The notes beneath the pieces were generated by a model. It did no database searches. It saw only the letters and a list, made by a program, of their open reading frames with translations, and was not told the origin of the DNA. DNA of 64,000 nt. Source: Cylindrotheca closterium. Taxonomy: Eukaryota > Bacillariophyta > Bacillariophyceae > Bacillariales > Bacillariaceae. Of this stretch, positions 30,830 through 42,900 are shown piece after piece. A program made the translations under genes and the position numbers. The stretch's first letter is position 1; every line of letters starts with the position of its first letter. Location of the stretch: NCBI GenBank assembly GCA_933822405.4, contig CAKOGP040000446.1:46316-110315 (forward strand), in the 5' to 3' direction.

Positions 30830-31828
30830 TCATATCCCAACAACATCCTTCATTGCGTGATGCTTGGTATTAGGACGAAAATCCGCAAGAAGCTCGTCGA
30901 GAACAACCCCATACTGCGATTCGTACTGGAGGTAAGAGTGGTGCAAATATCGGTTCTTGGTCCGCTCGTAGTCTTCTAACAACTCCTCATCGCTTGGACT
31001 TTCCCAGTGACTAGGTTGCTTGACGTCGTAATCTCCCCAGAAATCCTCTTCCTTGAGACTCTTCAGCTCCCTCTGGAGAACATCTTGCTCCTTAGGGCTC
31101 TTGGCGCGAACTAACTTCTTCAGTAAACGAAACCTTGTTTTCTTTCGACCCTGTGCAGCACCCTTTCGGCGCCGTTCAGGACGTCGGCTCTCATAATCTT
31201 CCTTGCGGCGCCTCTCTTGGCGCTTCCTTTCCTGCTTCTGCTCTCGAACCCCTTCCTTCCGTTGTCGCCGGAGTATTTTCCTAGGATCTCCTTTGACGCG
31301 CGCGATACGAAGTCTCAGATGGTACTGACGCGGGTAACGATATCGACGAATGCCGCACCACCACGGGTACGCTGACGGCAGTTCCACAGTGATCTTCCTA
31401 CGCGGCTTTTCAACTGATGGCAACTCCACATACATTCTTCTTGGTTGATGTACATTGACATATGCCTCTCCATGGGCAAAAAGTACTCCAGATGGGCGAC
31501 ACCCTACTCTGGGCATGGACGGTGGTGCCACGAGGGCATAAAGTACTCCAGAGGGGCGCAAACCCCATCTGGGTATAGACTGTTTCCATGACTGACATTT
31601 CCGTTTCAAATGTTGATCAGGTTGGATGTATTCATCGTCGAGGCCTCGGAACAGAACAGAATCGTTAACCTGACAAGGGCTCATAACCTGACAAGGTAGA
31701 ATACTGTTAACGATGCTATAGATCCGAGACCGATATAGCCAGACAGTAAGATAAAACAGAGATTCTATCCTTTTAATGATGTGATGTGATTTTACGATCT
31801 CCACAAAAGAGTGAGAGATGGAATTCAC
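30830..31828 (-). CDS. Basic, charged protein of unknown function
   Basis: Open frame of up to 332 residues. A better start may be the Met 48 codons downstream (at 31684), since the first 48 residues look non-conserved. The centre contains two copies of a 'RPSGVL(Y/F)A' motif about 20 residues apart and two related 'VELPS' segments. A highly basic, coiled-coil-like stretch follows (KEGVREQKQERKRQERRRKE), then an acidic part with SDEELLEDYERTKN. I recognise no family. The basic helix suggests nucleic-acid or chromatin contact. It could be a genuine lineage-specific gene or part of an old element. Confidence is limited because no motif confirms it. Confidence 0.45.
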   Translation of the reverse strand: MNSISHSFVEIVKSHHIIKRIESLFYLTVWLYRSRIYSIVNSILPCQVMSPCQVNDSVLFRGLDDEYIQPDQHLKRKCQSWKQSIPRWGLRPSGVLYALVAPPSMPRVGCRPSGVLFAHGEAYVNVHQPRRMYVELPSVEKPRRKITVELPSAYPWWCGIRRYRYPRQYHLRLRIARVKGDPRKILRRQRKEGVREQKQERKRQERRRKEDYESRRPERRRKGAAQGRKKTRFRLLKKLVRAKSPKEQDVLQRELKSLKEEDFWGDYDVKQPSHWESPSDEELLEDYERTKNRYLHHSYLQYESQYGVVLDELLADFRPNTKHHAMKDVVGI

Positions 31829-32012
31829 TCAAAGAGAGAGAATTCAGACAGTAGGTCCGTCTCACGTGACACTGACGTGGTGACGTGAGATTGGACAATA
31901 TGTATGTTGAAGTGCGCGTGCCCGAATGGAACACGGAATCTCAAGCGAAGATCAACGTCCTATGAGGAAGCCAAAACGGGAGGAATATATCAGCAGAATT
32001 CCACCCTAACAC

Positions 32013-35000
32013 CTACTCGTCATAAATGCAGACTTCTCCGACATACTTTGGTATGAGACCGAGCCTCTCACCATATCTTGCTCTCGTCCTCGGAGCACCA
32101 ACCATCATTTTCAGGCCATTGGCACCAGTATCTACCAAGTCAACAGATGTCCCAAAACCGGCATTTTTTCCTTGATCATCATAGGCATCGTATCGCTCCA
32201 CATCTGCTATTTGATCCCAGTACGAGTGTTCTTCATCAAAAACAAAAAGACGGACTTGGCCTCCCTCTCCCTGCTCTGGAGCACCGATTGCTAACTTTTT
32301 CCCATCCTTCGTGAGCGAAACACTCCTCCCAAAACGATCAAAAGCGGCATTTCCAAAGATTGGTTTTCCAAGAAGCGTCCAATTGCCCTCTGGGGAATAC
32401 TCAAAAACAAACACTGCGCCTGCATTTAGGCCGTAGTGAAACACTTCGTCTTCCTTGTTGCTATACGCCTCGGGCAGCTCATAGTTCATCGCACCCATTG
32501 CCACAACGCTGCCATCACCAGACAAAGAGACAGATGTACCCAACAGACCATGGCGCTGCCCGCCAAGTATTGCCTGACCTCTTTGTTGCCAGTTGTTGTT
32601 GACAAACTCGTAGATGCGACAAGCACCAGCTTCGTCCATGGTGTCTTGGTTGGTTGGACCACCCACAGCTACAACCAAACCATCACTTGACAACGATACG
32701 CTCCATCCGTGCCATGCCGCCCTGTACTCTGAAACAGTGATATCGCCACCCATCTTCACCCACTCATTGTTCTCAAATCGAAAGATCGACACTCTTGTTG
32801 CAAGTGGTGCACCAACGGCAAGAATGTCACCATTATCGTTCAACGAAACGGAATGACCAAATCTTCCCGATTCTTGGAGTACAGAGCCAACAATGGCATC
32901 GCCCATTGGAGTCCAAGTCCTTCCTGTAGGATCAAACAAGTAAACTTGGACACTTCCAGCCCCTTCTGCCACTGTTCCAACGATACTGCTATTTGGTATT
33001 CCAACTGCCATTACGAGGCCATCACCAGACAGGGCAATGGAATGTCCAAAATCATCACCACTCTGCAATCCCGAAAGCTGCGGGCGCGAGTCCCGACCCC
33101 CTTCGCCATCGTCCTGGTAAACAATGACTCTGTTGACAGAATTTTCACTCTTGAGGCCGAACGCAAAGACCATTCCATCTCCAGACACTGCCACTGAATT
33201 TCCGGCAATGTCATTGCTGTCATTGATCTGTTCGCCGGACCACACGTACTCTGGACTCTGAGAAAAAATAGACAGACCATTTGCCCCTCCATCAACCCAT
33301 TCGGTTGGGGCGTTTGACGGTGCAAAGGTTGGATCGGGGCGAATGCCAAAGACGGTCTTGTAGGTGGTGACAAAACCAGGATTGCCAAGGACATGTTTCT
33401 TGTTGGGGCCTCCAATTGCCAGGTACGCTTCTCCTCTCCCACCAGCTAGCGACAATGCGATGCCCAACTGGTCATCCTCATTTTCAGAGTGGACTTGACC
33501 AACAAGGATCCACTGACCGAGTCTGTTGTCAAATTCATACAATCGCACTCGTCCCAATTCGTAGTCTCCAATAGCTAATACTTCACCATCCTTACTAATC
33601 TCAACAATCGAGGCCGGAGCGTACTCGTTCAATTTGCTCAAGATCGGGTCGCCCAAGGGTGTCCATTGTTGAGAGTCGTCTCCCATATTATCCCGGTACA
33701 CTTGCACATAGCTATTTTCAGCGAGTCGATCAATGCACGACATGGCGACAGTGGTACCATCACCAGAGAGGGAAGTAGACGCCTTGTCGGTATTGTCCAA
33801 TCCAAACGAGTCATAAAGGGTCAACTCACCCAAGGTCTGGCCAACCTGAGTCCATTCCGTGCCATCATTGACTAATTCATAGACGCGGCCGTATCCATCG
33901 GGAGGGAATACATCATCCGGCTTGCCATTCACTGCGATTCTATTGCCATCGCTAGAGAGTGAAATGGCGTCTTGTCCAAAGGATCCAATGTCCACTTGCG
34001 ACCCAAGAGCAATCCACGAATCATCATCATTGTTTCTCTTGTAAGTCTGAAAGTAGTACCGTTTTGCCACAGCCAGAATGCTTCCATCCTCGGAAAGTGA
34101 GACGGCATATCCACCAGAGTCCTGTGGACCACCTACAGTAATGTCACTGCCCACTTGGTTCCAGCCAATTTCGTTGGAACGGTTGCTGCTGTTGTTGTTG
34201 TTGTTGTTGTTGCTAATGTATAATTGGAATACCTGTACTCGTCCGCCATGTTGGCCCTCGGGCATGCCAACCGCAACATGTGTTCCATCCCCCGACATGG
34301 CAACCGCATTGCCAAAGTTAGCACCGATTTCGTCGCCTTGGATGGTGGCACTCAAGACCCAATTATCGTCGTCTGCTGTAGTAGTGGTATCATTATTGAA
34401 ATGATAAATATTGACATAGCCGGTGGAGCCACGATCCACAGCTCCCACCGCCATGAGACGAGGGACTGCCGTTTGCGACAAACTCACGGCCGCTCCAAAA
34501 TTATCATCTGGATTTCCAAAGAGCTTATTATTATTCTTGCCCAAAGACATCATGTAGGTTTCTGGAACCAACGAGCTGGGAACGCAATAATCTGTTCGAC
34601 TAACATCGGTCAAACCACCAGAACATCCAGGTACGAATTCAAATTCCGATCGCTGATAGCAACTCAATCCATCGGCACAGTCGTCATTGGAATCACAATC
34701 TACATTATTCAAGAAAGAGCGGTAGATGTGTTAGAACAAAGACTGAGGACTGGGCCGTACATCCAATTCGTTGGTCCAAACGAGAAAAAGGATTTGATGC
34801 AATAATACATAAAATATATATATTATAAAATAAGACTTACCTCCCTCACACAGTCCGAGCGGAGACGCCGTGTCAGTGACAACCACCAAAGAAGGCAGCT
34901 CGACGGGAATGCAATAGTCCGAGTTGCTGTCATCTTGTATACCCCCTGAGCATCCAGGAACTGGGGTATTCGGACTTCGTTGAAAGCACACGAGATCAGG

Positions 35001-35465
35001 TCCACAATCCGTATCTTCGTCACAATCTCCCATGCACATGGAAAGAGGCAGACTGTCACTGATTTCCAATGGTGGTGGTAGTAGATCATCAGTTATCGTC
35101 GTTGGTGATGATGATGGAGCAACAGGCGGGGTAATAGGAGGAGAGCTATGAGGTTGCTGGGACGGAACGTTATCCGCTTCCATTGGTCGTTGTTGCGTTT
35201 GGATTTTGGAATCCATGACAAACCAAACAACAACACCTGTGGCTGCCATGGCCAAAAGGACAAAGAGCACAGAGAATATTATGGTACGACAACTGTTGGA
35301 CTTTGTAGAAGCGAACTTGTCCGTCGTGTCCCTATTAGCAATCATATGATCGTCTTTCGATCTTGGTGGAAGTGTTGGCTGAGATGCCGCTTCGGTGTCA
35401 TAATCAACTGCAAGCGGAGGAACGGCTTGAAGTTGTTGTACAGTATTCATGTTGTGTTGCTGCAT
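32013..35465 (-). CDS. Type II membrane protein with two Cys-rich modules and a propeller-like ectodomain
   Basis: Two exons on the minus strand, 35465-34841 and 34699-32013, joined across a 141-base GT-AG intron in frame; 1103 residues. An N-terminal cytosolic part (about 60 residues) precedes one membrane span (TIIFSVLFVLLAMAATGVVV), then a Pro/Ser-rich stalk. Two related Cys-rich modules follow, one at the end of exon 1 and one at the start of exon 2; both read GDCD...DC...L.C.QRS...VPGCSGG....DYC.P. The remaining 860 residues hold many repeats of the form 'VSLS.DG...AVG.P....G.V.V(Y/F)', typical of FG-GAP-like beta-propellers. No enzyme motif is seen. It is likely a surface or Golgi protein for binding or adhesion. 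A short Asn run comes from a GTT microsatellite at 34191-34212. Confidence 0.82.
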
Positions 35466-35707
35466 TCAACTTGTTTCTAATCGCATTTATAACATAACAT
35501 AGGTGATCCACGAAGAATTGCTGAACCGAAGTCGTGTAGTTGATGCATGATATACTGTAGGTATACGACAGAATAATAAAATGCATGACAGTAATGGTCC
35601 GACTAGTCGATTTTGCAAACTTCAAAAGTCATATCAATAGCCCACACTCGCTTATTTTGGAGCAACTTTCAAGCGCAATATGTTATCGGACATGTAAATA
35701 AGATACC

Positions 35708-37216
35708 ATGACACAATTCGACGATTCACCCTCACAAGCAAACAACCCTGCTGGGAACCGAAAGCGAAAGCTTGAAACGAAAGCAAAAACTGAAGCGTCC
35801 TGCTGCTGCTCCACTTGCAACCGTGAGTTCCAATCACGAAATCAACTCTTCCAGCAGCTGCGAGCTTCCAACAATGGCTGTTGCGATCCCAATCATGTTG
35901 CATCTTCTACAACTACGGATGGAGCGTTATTATCGTCACATCGACAACACCAACAGCAAATAATACAGCACAAACGGGTTGTTTTGATTGTCGCATATTT
36001 GGGAAAGAACTATCATGGATCGGCACGGAACGATTGTACCGATTCGGTTCCTACCGTGGAAGGTTGTCTGTGGAAGGCCATTGGTCAGGCGTTTCCACAA
36101 GACGATAATGAAACTATTCGTCAGGCCAAGGCTGCCTTTCAAGAACACATTGCCACCAAGACCAACCCGAAAGGCATGACAAGGAGTTCTAGGACCGACA
36201 AGGGTGTTTCGGCATTGGGCAATGTCTTTAGTTTGATGTTGCCGTGGGTGTTGTGGTCCAGTGAAACTATCTTTGAAGACAAAGTCAATTCTTTCTTGCC
36301 CAATGATATTCGGTTGTTACGAGCCATGTCATTATCATTATCATTATCATCATCATCATTATCATCGTCGTCATCTCCAAGCAGCAATCATCTTCCACTG
36401 TCATCCTTGGATGCCCGGAGTCATTGCGAAGCGCGACGGTATCGATACTTTGTTCCCGCCCAAGCATTCAAGCGCACAGGCATACCAGAAAATAATAATG
36501 AAAGCCTAATGGACTTGAGAAAGCGTCTCAAACAAGTGTTGCTACAGTGGGGCGGGACCCACTCCTTTCATAATTTTACCAACTGGAAGCCAGAGTCGCC
36601 GCACAATAATAACACTGCTACTAGGGACTCTCAGAAGAGTGACAAGGAAAAAGTAAACAACACTGCTGAAGCATCTGCTAAAGCAAGTACTGATGAAAAA
36701 GAGCTGGAAGAAGAACCAACCTTTTTCCGGCACATTCTCCGATGTCACGTGGAGGATGTGATACGACATAACGATACAGATGATTTTTTAGTCATTTCCA
36801 TCAAGGGACAATCCTTCTTGTATCATCAGATTCGCAAGATGATGGGAACTACTATAGCCATTATGAATGGAAGTCTACCAGCTGACTTTATAATCAAGGC
36901 GTTTCAAGAAAAGGAGACTTTGTTGGGTGAGCAAGCACCACTGGCACCGTCCGAAGGCCTAGTCATGGTAGAAGCCATGTACTCGAAGTATTGCAGCAAG
37001 CACAATGTGGAGCCGATTGGTCTGGGAAGCAAGCTTTTCCACCGTGAGAAAAAGAAAACGAATTGCAAGAAAGACAAGGAAGAGGAAGCAAGCCGCAGGG
37101 AACTCTGGCAAGCTGCTTCAGCCAAACTCCTTGCAGATACTCGAGACTTTGAAAAGCGCGTGTACGATCAGGTATGCCAAGATCAACTTCGACTGTACCA
37201 AGAATCGTCTGTATGA
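35708..37216 (+). CDS. tRNA pseudouridine synthase, Pus1/TruA family
   Basis: Single exon, 502 residues from the ATG at 35708. Family motifs appear in order: VVLIVAYLGKNYHGS (first strand), SSRTDKGVSALGNVF with the catalytic Asp at residue 164, EARRYRYFVP, GTHSFHNFTNW and IKGQSFLYHQIRKMMG. These place it with eukaryotic Pus1-type enzymes, which isomerise uridines in tRNA (and some mRNA) in the nucleus. The N-terminal 75 residues add a Cys-rich segment (CCCSTCNREFQSRNQLFQQL) that resembles a C2H2 zinc finger with a degenerate second half. Low-complexity Ser/Leu (36328-36390) and Glu/Lys/Asn inserts enlarge the core. The C-terminus is charged. Confidence 0.9.
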   Translation: MTQFDDSPSQANNPAGNRKRKLETKAKTEASCCCSTCNREFQSRNQLFQQLRASNNGCCDPNHVASSTTTDGALLSSHRQHQQQIIQHKRVVLIVAYLGKNYHGSARNDCTDSVPTVEGCLWKAIGQAFPQDDNETIRQAKAAFQEHIATKTNPKGMTRSSRTDKGVSALGNVFSLMLPWVLWSSETIFEDKVNSFLPNDIRLLRAMSLSLSLSSSSLSSSSSPSSNHLPLSSLDARSHCEARRYRYFVPAQAFKRTGIPENNNESLMDLRKRLKQVLLQWGGTHSFHNFTNWKPESPHNNNTATRDSQKSDKEKVNNTAEASAKASTDEKELEEEPTFFRHILRCHVEDVIRHNDTDDFLVISIKGQSFLYHQIRKMMGTTIAIMNGSLPADFIIKAFQEKETLLGEQAPLAPSEGLVMVEAMYSKYCSKHNVEPIGLGSKLFHREKKKTNCKKDKEEEASRRELWQAASAKLLADTRDFEKRVYDQVCQDQLRLYQESSV

Positions 37217-37244
37217 GTCAGTCAGTCAGCCAGTCGGACCAATT

Positions 37245-39137
37245 TCAGTCTTCCGAACTCGGCCCTAACAAGTATTGCTTCGATTTGCTGTCGAGGATCG
37301 TGGCGGCGATATACTGGGCCTCCACCTTGGCAACTTGGTCCGACAAATGGTACCAATCGTACGAACTGTCCCACATGGGATACGTAATGAAGCGAGTGTC
37401 CAAGAATTGAATCTGTGGATCCTTTTGATATTGTTTTTTGTCAGTGGTAGTTGGAGCAGCTTCTTGAAGGATCCTTTCATTCAGATTGTGGACTTGTTCT
37501 CGAATAATTTCACTGTAGGCCGTCATGACCGTGGGTGTCCTCCAGTCTCCCGCCAAACACTTTCCGGAATCTTCCATAATGGGATTGTGGTGGATGGATC
37601 GCATGTAGACCTTAATCTTGGAAAAGTGATTGTGAAACATGTCCAACACCCGAAAGATTTCGTTGCGATAAACTCCAAACGGGACTGGTTTGCCTTCCGG
37701 CCAATTGTTCTGATTGCCCCAATGGCTGGCCGGCCACTGTCCTACACCAATTAGGAATCGGTTGCACTTGTGTTCTTGGACATGCCTCCGCACAAAATGA
37801 AAGTCAATATCGTTTGGATAATTGGCTTGCGCCCAAACAAAATGATGCCCGAGATTGAGTTGGTGCATGGCATAGATCATGTGATAAGAATGAGAGTATC
37901 CGACGACACAAACAACTTTGGATGGACGTTGTTGCAATGGTGGTGGTGTTTGGAAAAAGCTTCCCGACTTTTGCACTGATTCATCATGGGATGGTGGCGT
38001 TGGTGGTGATGCCAATAGTGTGCTATTCTGAAGTATCTTTCCCAATCGAAGGATGCAGTCCCGTTTTTGATCACCAGTCGAAAGCCCATCCCCACATACC
38101 TGTTGTCTAGTCAGTCCGATATCCCATTGCAGATTTTCAATATTTTTCTTCATGGATGATTCTTCCTCTTGCCCATTATGGCTCCATTCAAACTTGTAGT
38201 CACCAAAGCGTGCCGTGTTGGTTGCCACTTGACATTGCGGCTTCTCCTCCGTGGTTCTTGCAGCATTTGTAAAAGTAATATTCGTATTGGACCGCCGACA
38301 CCCTTGTGGCTGATACCGCGTCACCAATGGACGCATTGTTGCTGCTTGATCATGGATCCATCGACCTCCAACAGTGTCTCTATTTCCAATGACAGTAGCT
38401 TGCTTGGAAGAAGAAATTCGAATGCTGGATCCAACTGGTGTGATTCGATTGGCCTCTGGCTTTTCGACACACATGTTTTGAAAGGCAAACGTGAGCCACT
38501 CATTGTCGGTTTGTGGCGTAGACGTAGCATTAATAGACTGTTGCGACTTTTGATACAACTTGGATCCCACACCAAAATGTTGACAATATAGAATCAAGAT
38601 TTCTACAAAATATTGCGTGCCATCATGATTGTGGTCGTCGTCGTCGTGGTTGTTCTTGCTTTCTAATGATGATGACGGCGACAACAATGCATTGGAATAG
38701 GACCCACAGTGAAGAATGGTATTGTCACCATCAACTCTATTGTATTCCTTCCACTCCAGCATGACAAGAGAAGGCCCCGACAGTCGACCAATAAACTCGG
38801 CATGTGGACATCGAGCATTGCCCATAGTAAATTGAATGCAAATGGCCTTCATCGAGGGGTCATGCCAAATGGCTTGAATGTCGTGCGCAATGACGGATTT
38901 CGATTCCACATCTATGTATTGGCGTCTCGTCGTCGAGATGTTGGAACGTGAATGAAGTAGTATGGATGGATCATTCTGCTTGCTGGTTGGAATCGGAGGA
39001 GGAAAGGCAGCTTTGAAAAAATATTGCTTCTGAAGAAACAGCAATACCAGAAATAGGGAACTGATGAACAGAAAGATAATTTCAAATCCAATTCGAAATC
39101 TTTTTGGATTCGTTGTTTTCTTCGTTGTCATTGTCAT
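37245..39137 (-). CDS. Type II membrane protein, SGNH/PC-esterase-like
   Basis: Single exon, 630 residues. A short basic cytosolic N-terminus precedes one membrane anchor (IGFEIIFLFISSLFLVLLFL), consistent with a Golgi type II protein. The C-terminal half contains VVCVVGYSHSYHMIYA (about residue 411, in the place of the GDSH block), a strand with FLIGVGQWPASHWG, VYMRSIHHNPI and, near the end, DSSYDWYHLS, in the place of the DxxH block of SGNH esterases. This order resembles PC-esterase/TBL-type polysaccharide O-acetyl-transferases or esterases. The first Gly-Asp is Gly-Tyr here, so activity is uncertain. It overlaps no gene; its 3' end lies 28 bases beyond the stop of the convergent Pus1 gene. 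Confidence 0.62.
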   Translation of the reverse strand: MTMTTKKTTNPKRFRIGFEIIFLFISSLFLVLLFLQKQYFFKAAFPPPIPTSKQNDPSILLHSRSNISTTRRQYIDVESKSVIAHDIQAIWHDPSMKAICIQFTMGNARCPHAEFIGRLSGPSLVMLEWKEYNRVDGDNTILHCGSYSNALLSPSSSLESKNNHDDDDHNHDGTQYFVEILILYCQHFGVGSKLYQKSQQSINATSTPQTDNEWLTFAFQNMCVEKPEANRITPVGSSIRISSSKQATVIGNRDTVGGRWIHDQAATMRPLVTRYQPQGCRRSNTNITFTNAARTTEEKPQCQVATNTARFGDYKFEWSHNGQEEESSMKKNIENLQWDIGLTRQQVCGDGLSTGDQKRDCILRLGKILQNSTLLASPPTPPSHDESVQKSGSFFQTPPPLQQRPSKVVCVVGYSHSYHMIYAMHQLNLGHHFVWAQANYPNDIDFHFVRRHVQEHKCNRFLIGVGQWPASHWGNQNNWPEGKPVPFGVYRNEIFRVLDMFHNHFSKIKVYMRSIHHNPIMEDSGKCLAGDWRTPTVMTAYSEIIREQVHNLNERILQEAAPTTTDKKQYQKDPQIQFLDTRFITYPMWDSSYDWYHLSDQVAKVEAQYIAATILDSKSKQYLLGPSSED

Positions 39138-39980
39138 TTTCTATGTACCGTAGGTTGGATCTTGTTTTTGCATCGTTTGGGTTTTGGATATGACAAAGAA
39201 AGGTTCGTTGTTGGTTTTGTGAGAATGGTCGTTGCAAAAACTAGCATCTCATGTGACATCTCACTCCTGTCGCAATTGTGGAATCAAATGGAAGACCGGC
39301 CCAATAAAATATCCAGACACATTCTGGACATTGAAGATTCAATTTCCCGTAGAAATACGGTAGGCATTTATACCGGTAAAAATGTACACCGTCCACATGG
39401 TCATTTGCGAAATTTCTTTCAAAGTGGATTTGGCGAGGTGGCACGACCTGCTTCTATGCTATGTGCATATGTGATAAATTTAGAGCATGCAATGGCATGC
39501 GCGCAATCGCTTAAACGCAAAGTACGTTGAAGGCTTCGACGATTTCTCGGAGCTCTGTGATTGGTTGTGATTGGACCATCAGGTGCAAGTCGTACGGAAA
39601 CAGTCGTATTCGGAACGACGGATGACCCAGAGTACGTATTGATGGAGGATTAGGCCCAGTACTGAAAAGTACCTACGTAAACCCAACCGCCGAGCTGGAG
39701 AGAGACACCGCCGCTGCAACTGCTGCTGCATTATCCGAGTGAAGAAAGACAGCTTGGTTGTTGAGAATCAAGACACCACCAGCCAGTACGAACCAGCAGC
39801 AGTCATTTCACTCGTGCTCTTGTATACATTGAAACAAGAAAGCTCAAATCACACAAGAGTCCTTTCTTCAATTTTACACTTTTGGTCTTTCATCCAAAAG
39901 GAAGAGAACAAATACGAACACAATACGAATCACCAGCTTTCAATTCTATTCGGTTTAGTTCCGTTCTTTGAGCCGCTGTC
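39138..39980. other. Intergenic region between divergent genes
   Basis: No supported gene. It separates the leftward esterase-like gene from the rightward Glu-rich gene, so two promoters are expected. The stretch 39640-39680 has GTAC words. Confidence 0.45.
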
Positions 39981-42900
39981 ATGTCTATAGTTATTGAACA
40001 AGCTCACATTGGTGATGAAAACATGTTGTATCCCTCTATGGAACAACCTGAAAACGACGAACTGAATGATTCTAGAGACGTTGTTAGCAAGGATGACAGC
40101 AACGCTCTGATGGAAGAACAGATGTCTTCTTCGCAGGATCATGTGGACGATGGTCCTCAAAAACCCCAACACATTTTCGTTTTGGACCGAGAGTCTTCAT
40201 TAGGCAAACGAGAGCATGACTCGGCCGTTGGTCGAAGGCCATCTGGGTCTTCTGTTGCTAGCCTCTCTCCCACTAATTCACCTGTCAGAAATACCCGAGC
40301 CCATGGTAAAAAGAAGCAAAAATTGTCGGCTCGGATGCGCAAAAGACGGCTCGAACGAAGTTTTGGAAGCGATTTCAAACCAGGAACCATACGACATCGA
40401 CTCAACTTTTTGCAGCACAACTTTGGTGATCAACTGGCTCTGATTGAAGAGTCACTCCCACAGACCTTTCATCGAAATATGAATTTGGAAACCTTTATCA
40501 AAAACAAGGCGGAGCAGCATGAACAGCACTCGAATGACGACTCCTCCCATAGACGATCTCCGTCCTTTCGACGATCGCCAGAACGTCAACGCAAGCCTTC
40601 GGCTGTGAAGCAGGAAATGTCCGGGATTCAGGAGGCACAATCAGCAGATCAAGGGGAAATGGCAGAAATCATGACCTTTGCGCCTCGCGAAACACCTCAT
40701 TTTGAAAATTCTTCCTCCAATTTATCAGATCATTCCGAGCATACATCGAATACCACAACATCATTTTCACATGCCGGTACGTTCCCACTGGATCGAAGTG
40801 CCAGGGAATGGCGACTTTCTAAATTCTTGGAAGAGTCTCCACCTCCTTCTCCTACTCCAGCGTCTCCTTTTGGAAAGCGCGAAGTATCGCTTCCGGCAGA
40901 TGCTGCTGCTCTTCCAGTTGTACCAAGTTTGGATGCGAGCGATGCATCCCCAGCTGCTGCTGTGGAAGAAAAGGATGCCGCTGTGGTTCCAGAACCCAGT
41001 GATGTTCCGGTTCCAGATGTTCCGGTTCCAGTGGAAAAGGATGCTGCTCCAGCCAGTGATGTTCCCGCATCAGTGGAAGAAAAGGAGTCAGTTATTGCTG
41101 TCGTGGAAGAAAATGACGCAGCTGTTGTTGCAGAACCCAGTGATGCAGCTGTGGAAGAAGCAGCTCCTGCACCCAGTGATGCTCCCGCCAATGTCTCGAT
41201 GGTTTCTGCCACGGGAATTGTCGAAAGTGTGGTCAGCACACCGGAAAAGGCGGCGAAGGAAGTGGACGAGGAACCTGCAGCGGAAGAGCCACTGGAGGAA
41301 ACGTCAACCCCACCAAAGGAAGAAGCAACGGCACTTATGACAGAGGAACCAACCACCGAGGAATTACCTGCCAGCGAAGAACCACAAGTGGTAGAGGAAC
41401 CCTCGGCACCAATGACAGAGGAAGCAGAAATAGAAGTTTCGACACCAAAGGCAATCGACGAATCACCGTCACCAGCTTTGACTGAGGAAGCAGTAGAACC
41501 GGTCGCAACTGAGGAAGTATCAACCGCTGAGGCACCCGCTGTATTTGAGAAACCAGCGACACCAGCTGAGGAATCATCGACGCCTATGACTGAAGAAGTA
41601 CCAACAACAGAGGAACCAGCAACATCGACTGAGACTGAGGAACAAGTGACACCTGCTGGAAGTGAGGAAGTACCAACACCTGAGGAACTAGCAACATCGG
41701 AAGCTCCAACAACGGAGACTGAGGAACCAGCAACGCAAGAAGTACCAACTGAGGAACCAGCGACACAAGAAGTACCAACTGAGGAACCAGCGTCACAAGA
41801 AGTACCAACTGAGGAACCAGCGGCGGAAGAACCTACCGCTGCGGCTGTGACCGAGGAACCAAAAGACGAGTCTGAGCATTCTCTTGAAGTCGCTGGAGAC
41901 GATCTGGAAGCTGATGGCGACCATGACGCAAAGGAGGCGTCGACCTCGTCGTTGCTACGACAAGAAGGAGTCGTGGAAACTCAAGATGAAACACCTGAAG
42001 CTCCGAGCGAAGGCGTTACCAGCGAGCCACAAGGTTCTCAAAAAGGTGCGGAGGAAGCTCCAGCCGACCGTGTCCAAGAAGGTGTTGCCAGTGAACAAGA
42101 AACTTCTCAAGAAGACCCCGTCTCTACCCAAGTTAAGGAAAGTGCATCGCAAATTCCTGAAATTGGTGAGGATACTCCTTCTCGAGGAGAATCTCCGCAA
42201 GTCCAAGCCAAGAAAACCGTCCAGGTTGAACCTGAATCCAAGCCTGAGTCACCGAGCGAAGTTGTTGTGGTGGAACCAGAAGGTGTGGTAGCCAAGACTA
42301 CTGAGACTGCTCCCCAAGACTCTCCTGCCCCTGTTGCTCCAGTTGTGAGTGACGGCGTGGCGGAAGATCAGCCCAATGATGCAGCTCCTGCAATGGCCGT
42401 TGATACCAGCGCGGCACCCATGGAAGATTCGGCTGCCCCTTCTACTCCGGTTGGCGACCAATCAGTTTCATCCGCATCCACTGCCATGGAATCTCCAAGA
42501 CCACTTGATGCTGTTGAGCTTGCTCGCATGGAGCAAGCAACTCCGGTCAAGCCTGCTGCATCTGTAGCTGCTACACCACCAACTCCCGATGCTGTGGAAC
42601 GCGCTCGTTTGGAGCAGCAAACGCCTGTCAAGAGAAAGCTCAATGCCGCTGCCGATGATGCTACCACCAAGCAACCCAAGGCCGATGCCAGCGACAATGC
42701 TGCTGCCACTGATGAGAACACGGACCCTCAAAACTGTCCTTCTCCTAGCTCGGTAATGGATACTGAACTAGAGGACGGTGAAGGGAAAGTCGTCAAGAAA
42801 CTATGTGCCCTCAAGGAAAATCGAAAGCTTCGCTTTGCGGATGAGGAAGGCCATGCCTTGACCAAGGAACACGTTATCGAACGTGAAGCCAACTATGCCT

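Noticed and set aside
30830..30833. ATGA overlap between the basic orphan frame and the next minus-strand frame
   Set aside because: Such overlaps suggest operons only in bacteria; the second frame (ending near 30579) has no recognised motif and the window is eukaryotic.
34224..34805. Plus-strand frame opposite the propeller gene
   Set aside because: Antisense shadow of a gene with conserved repeats.
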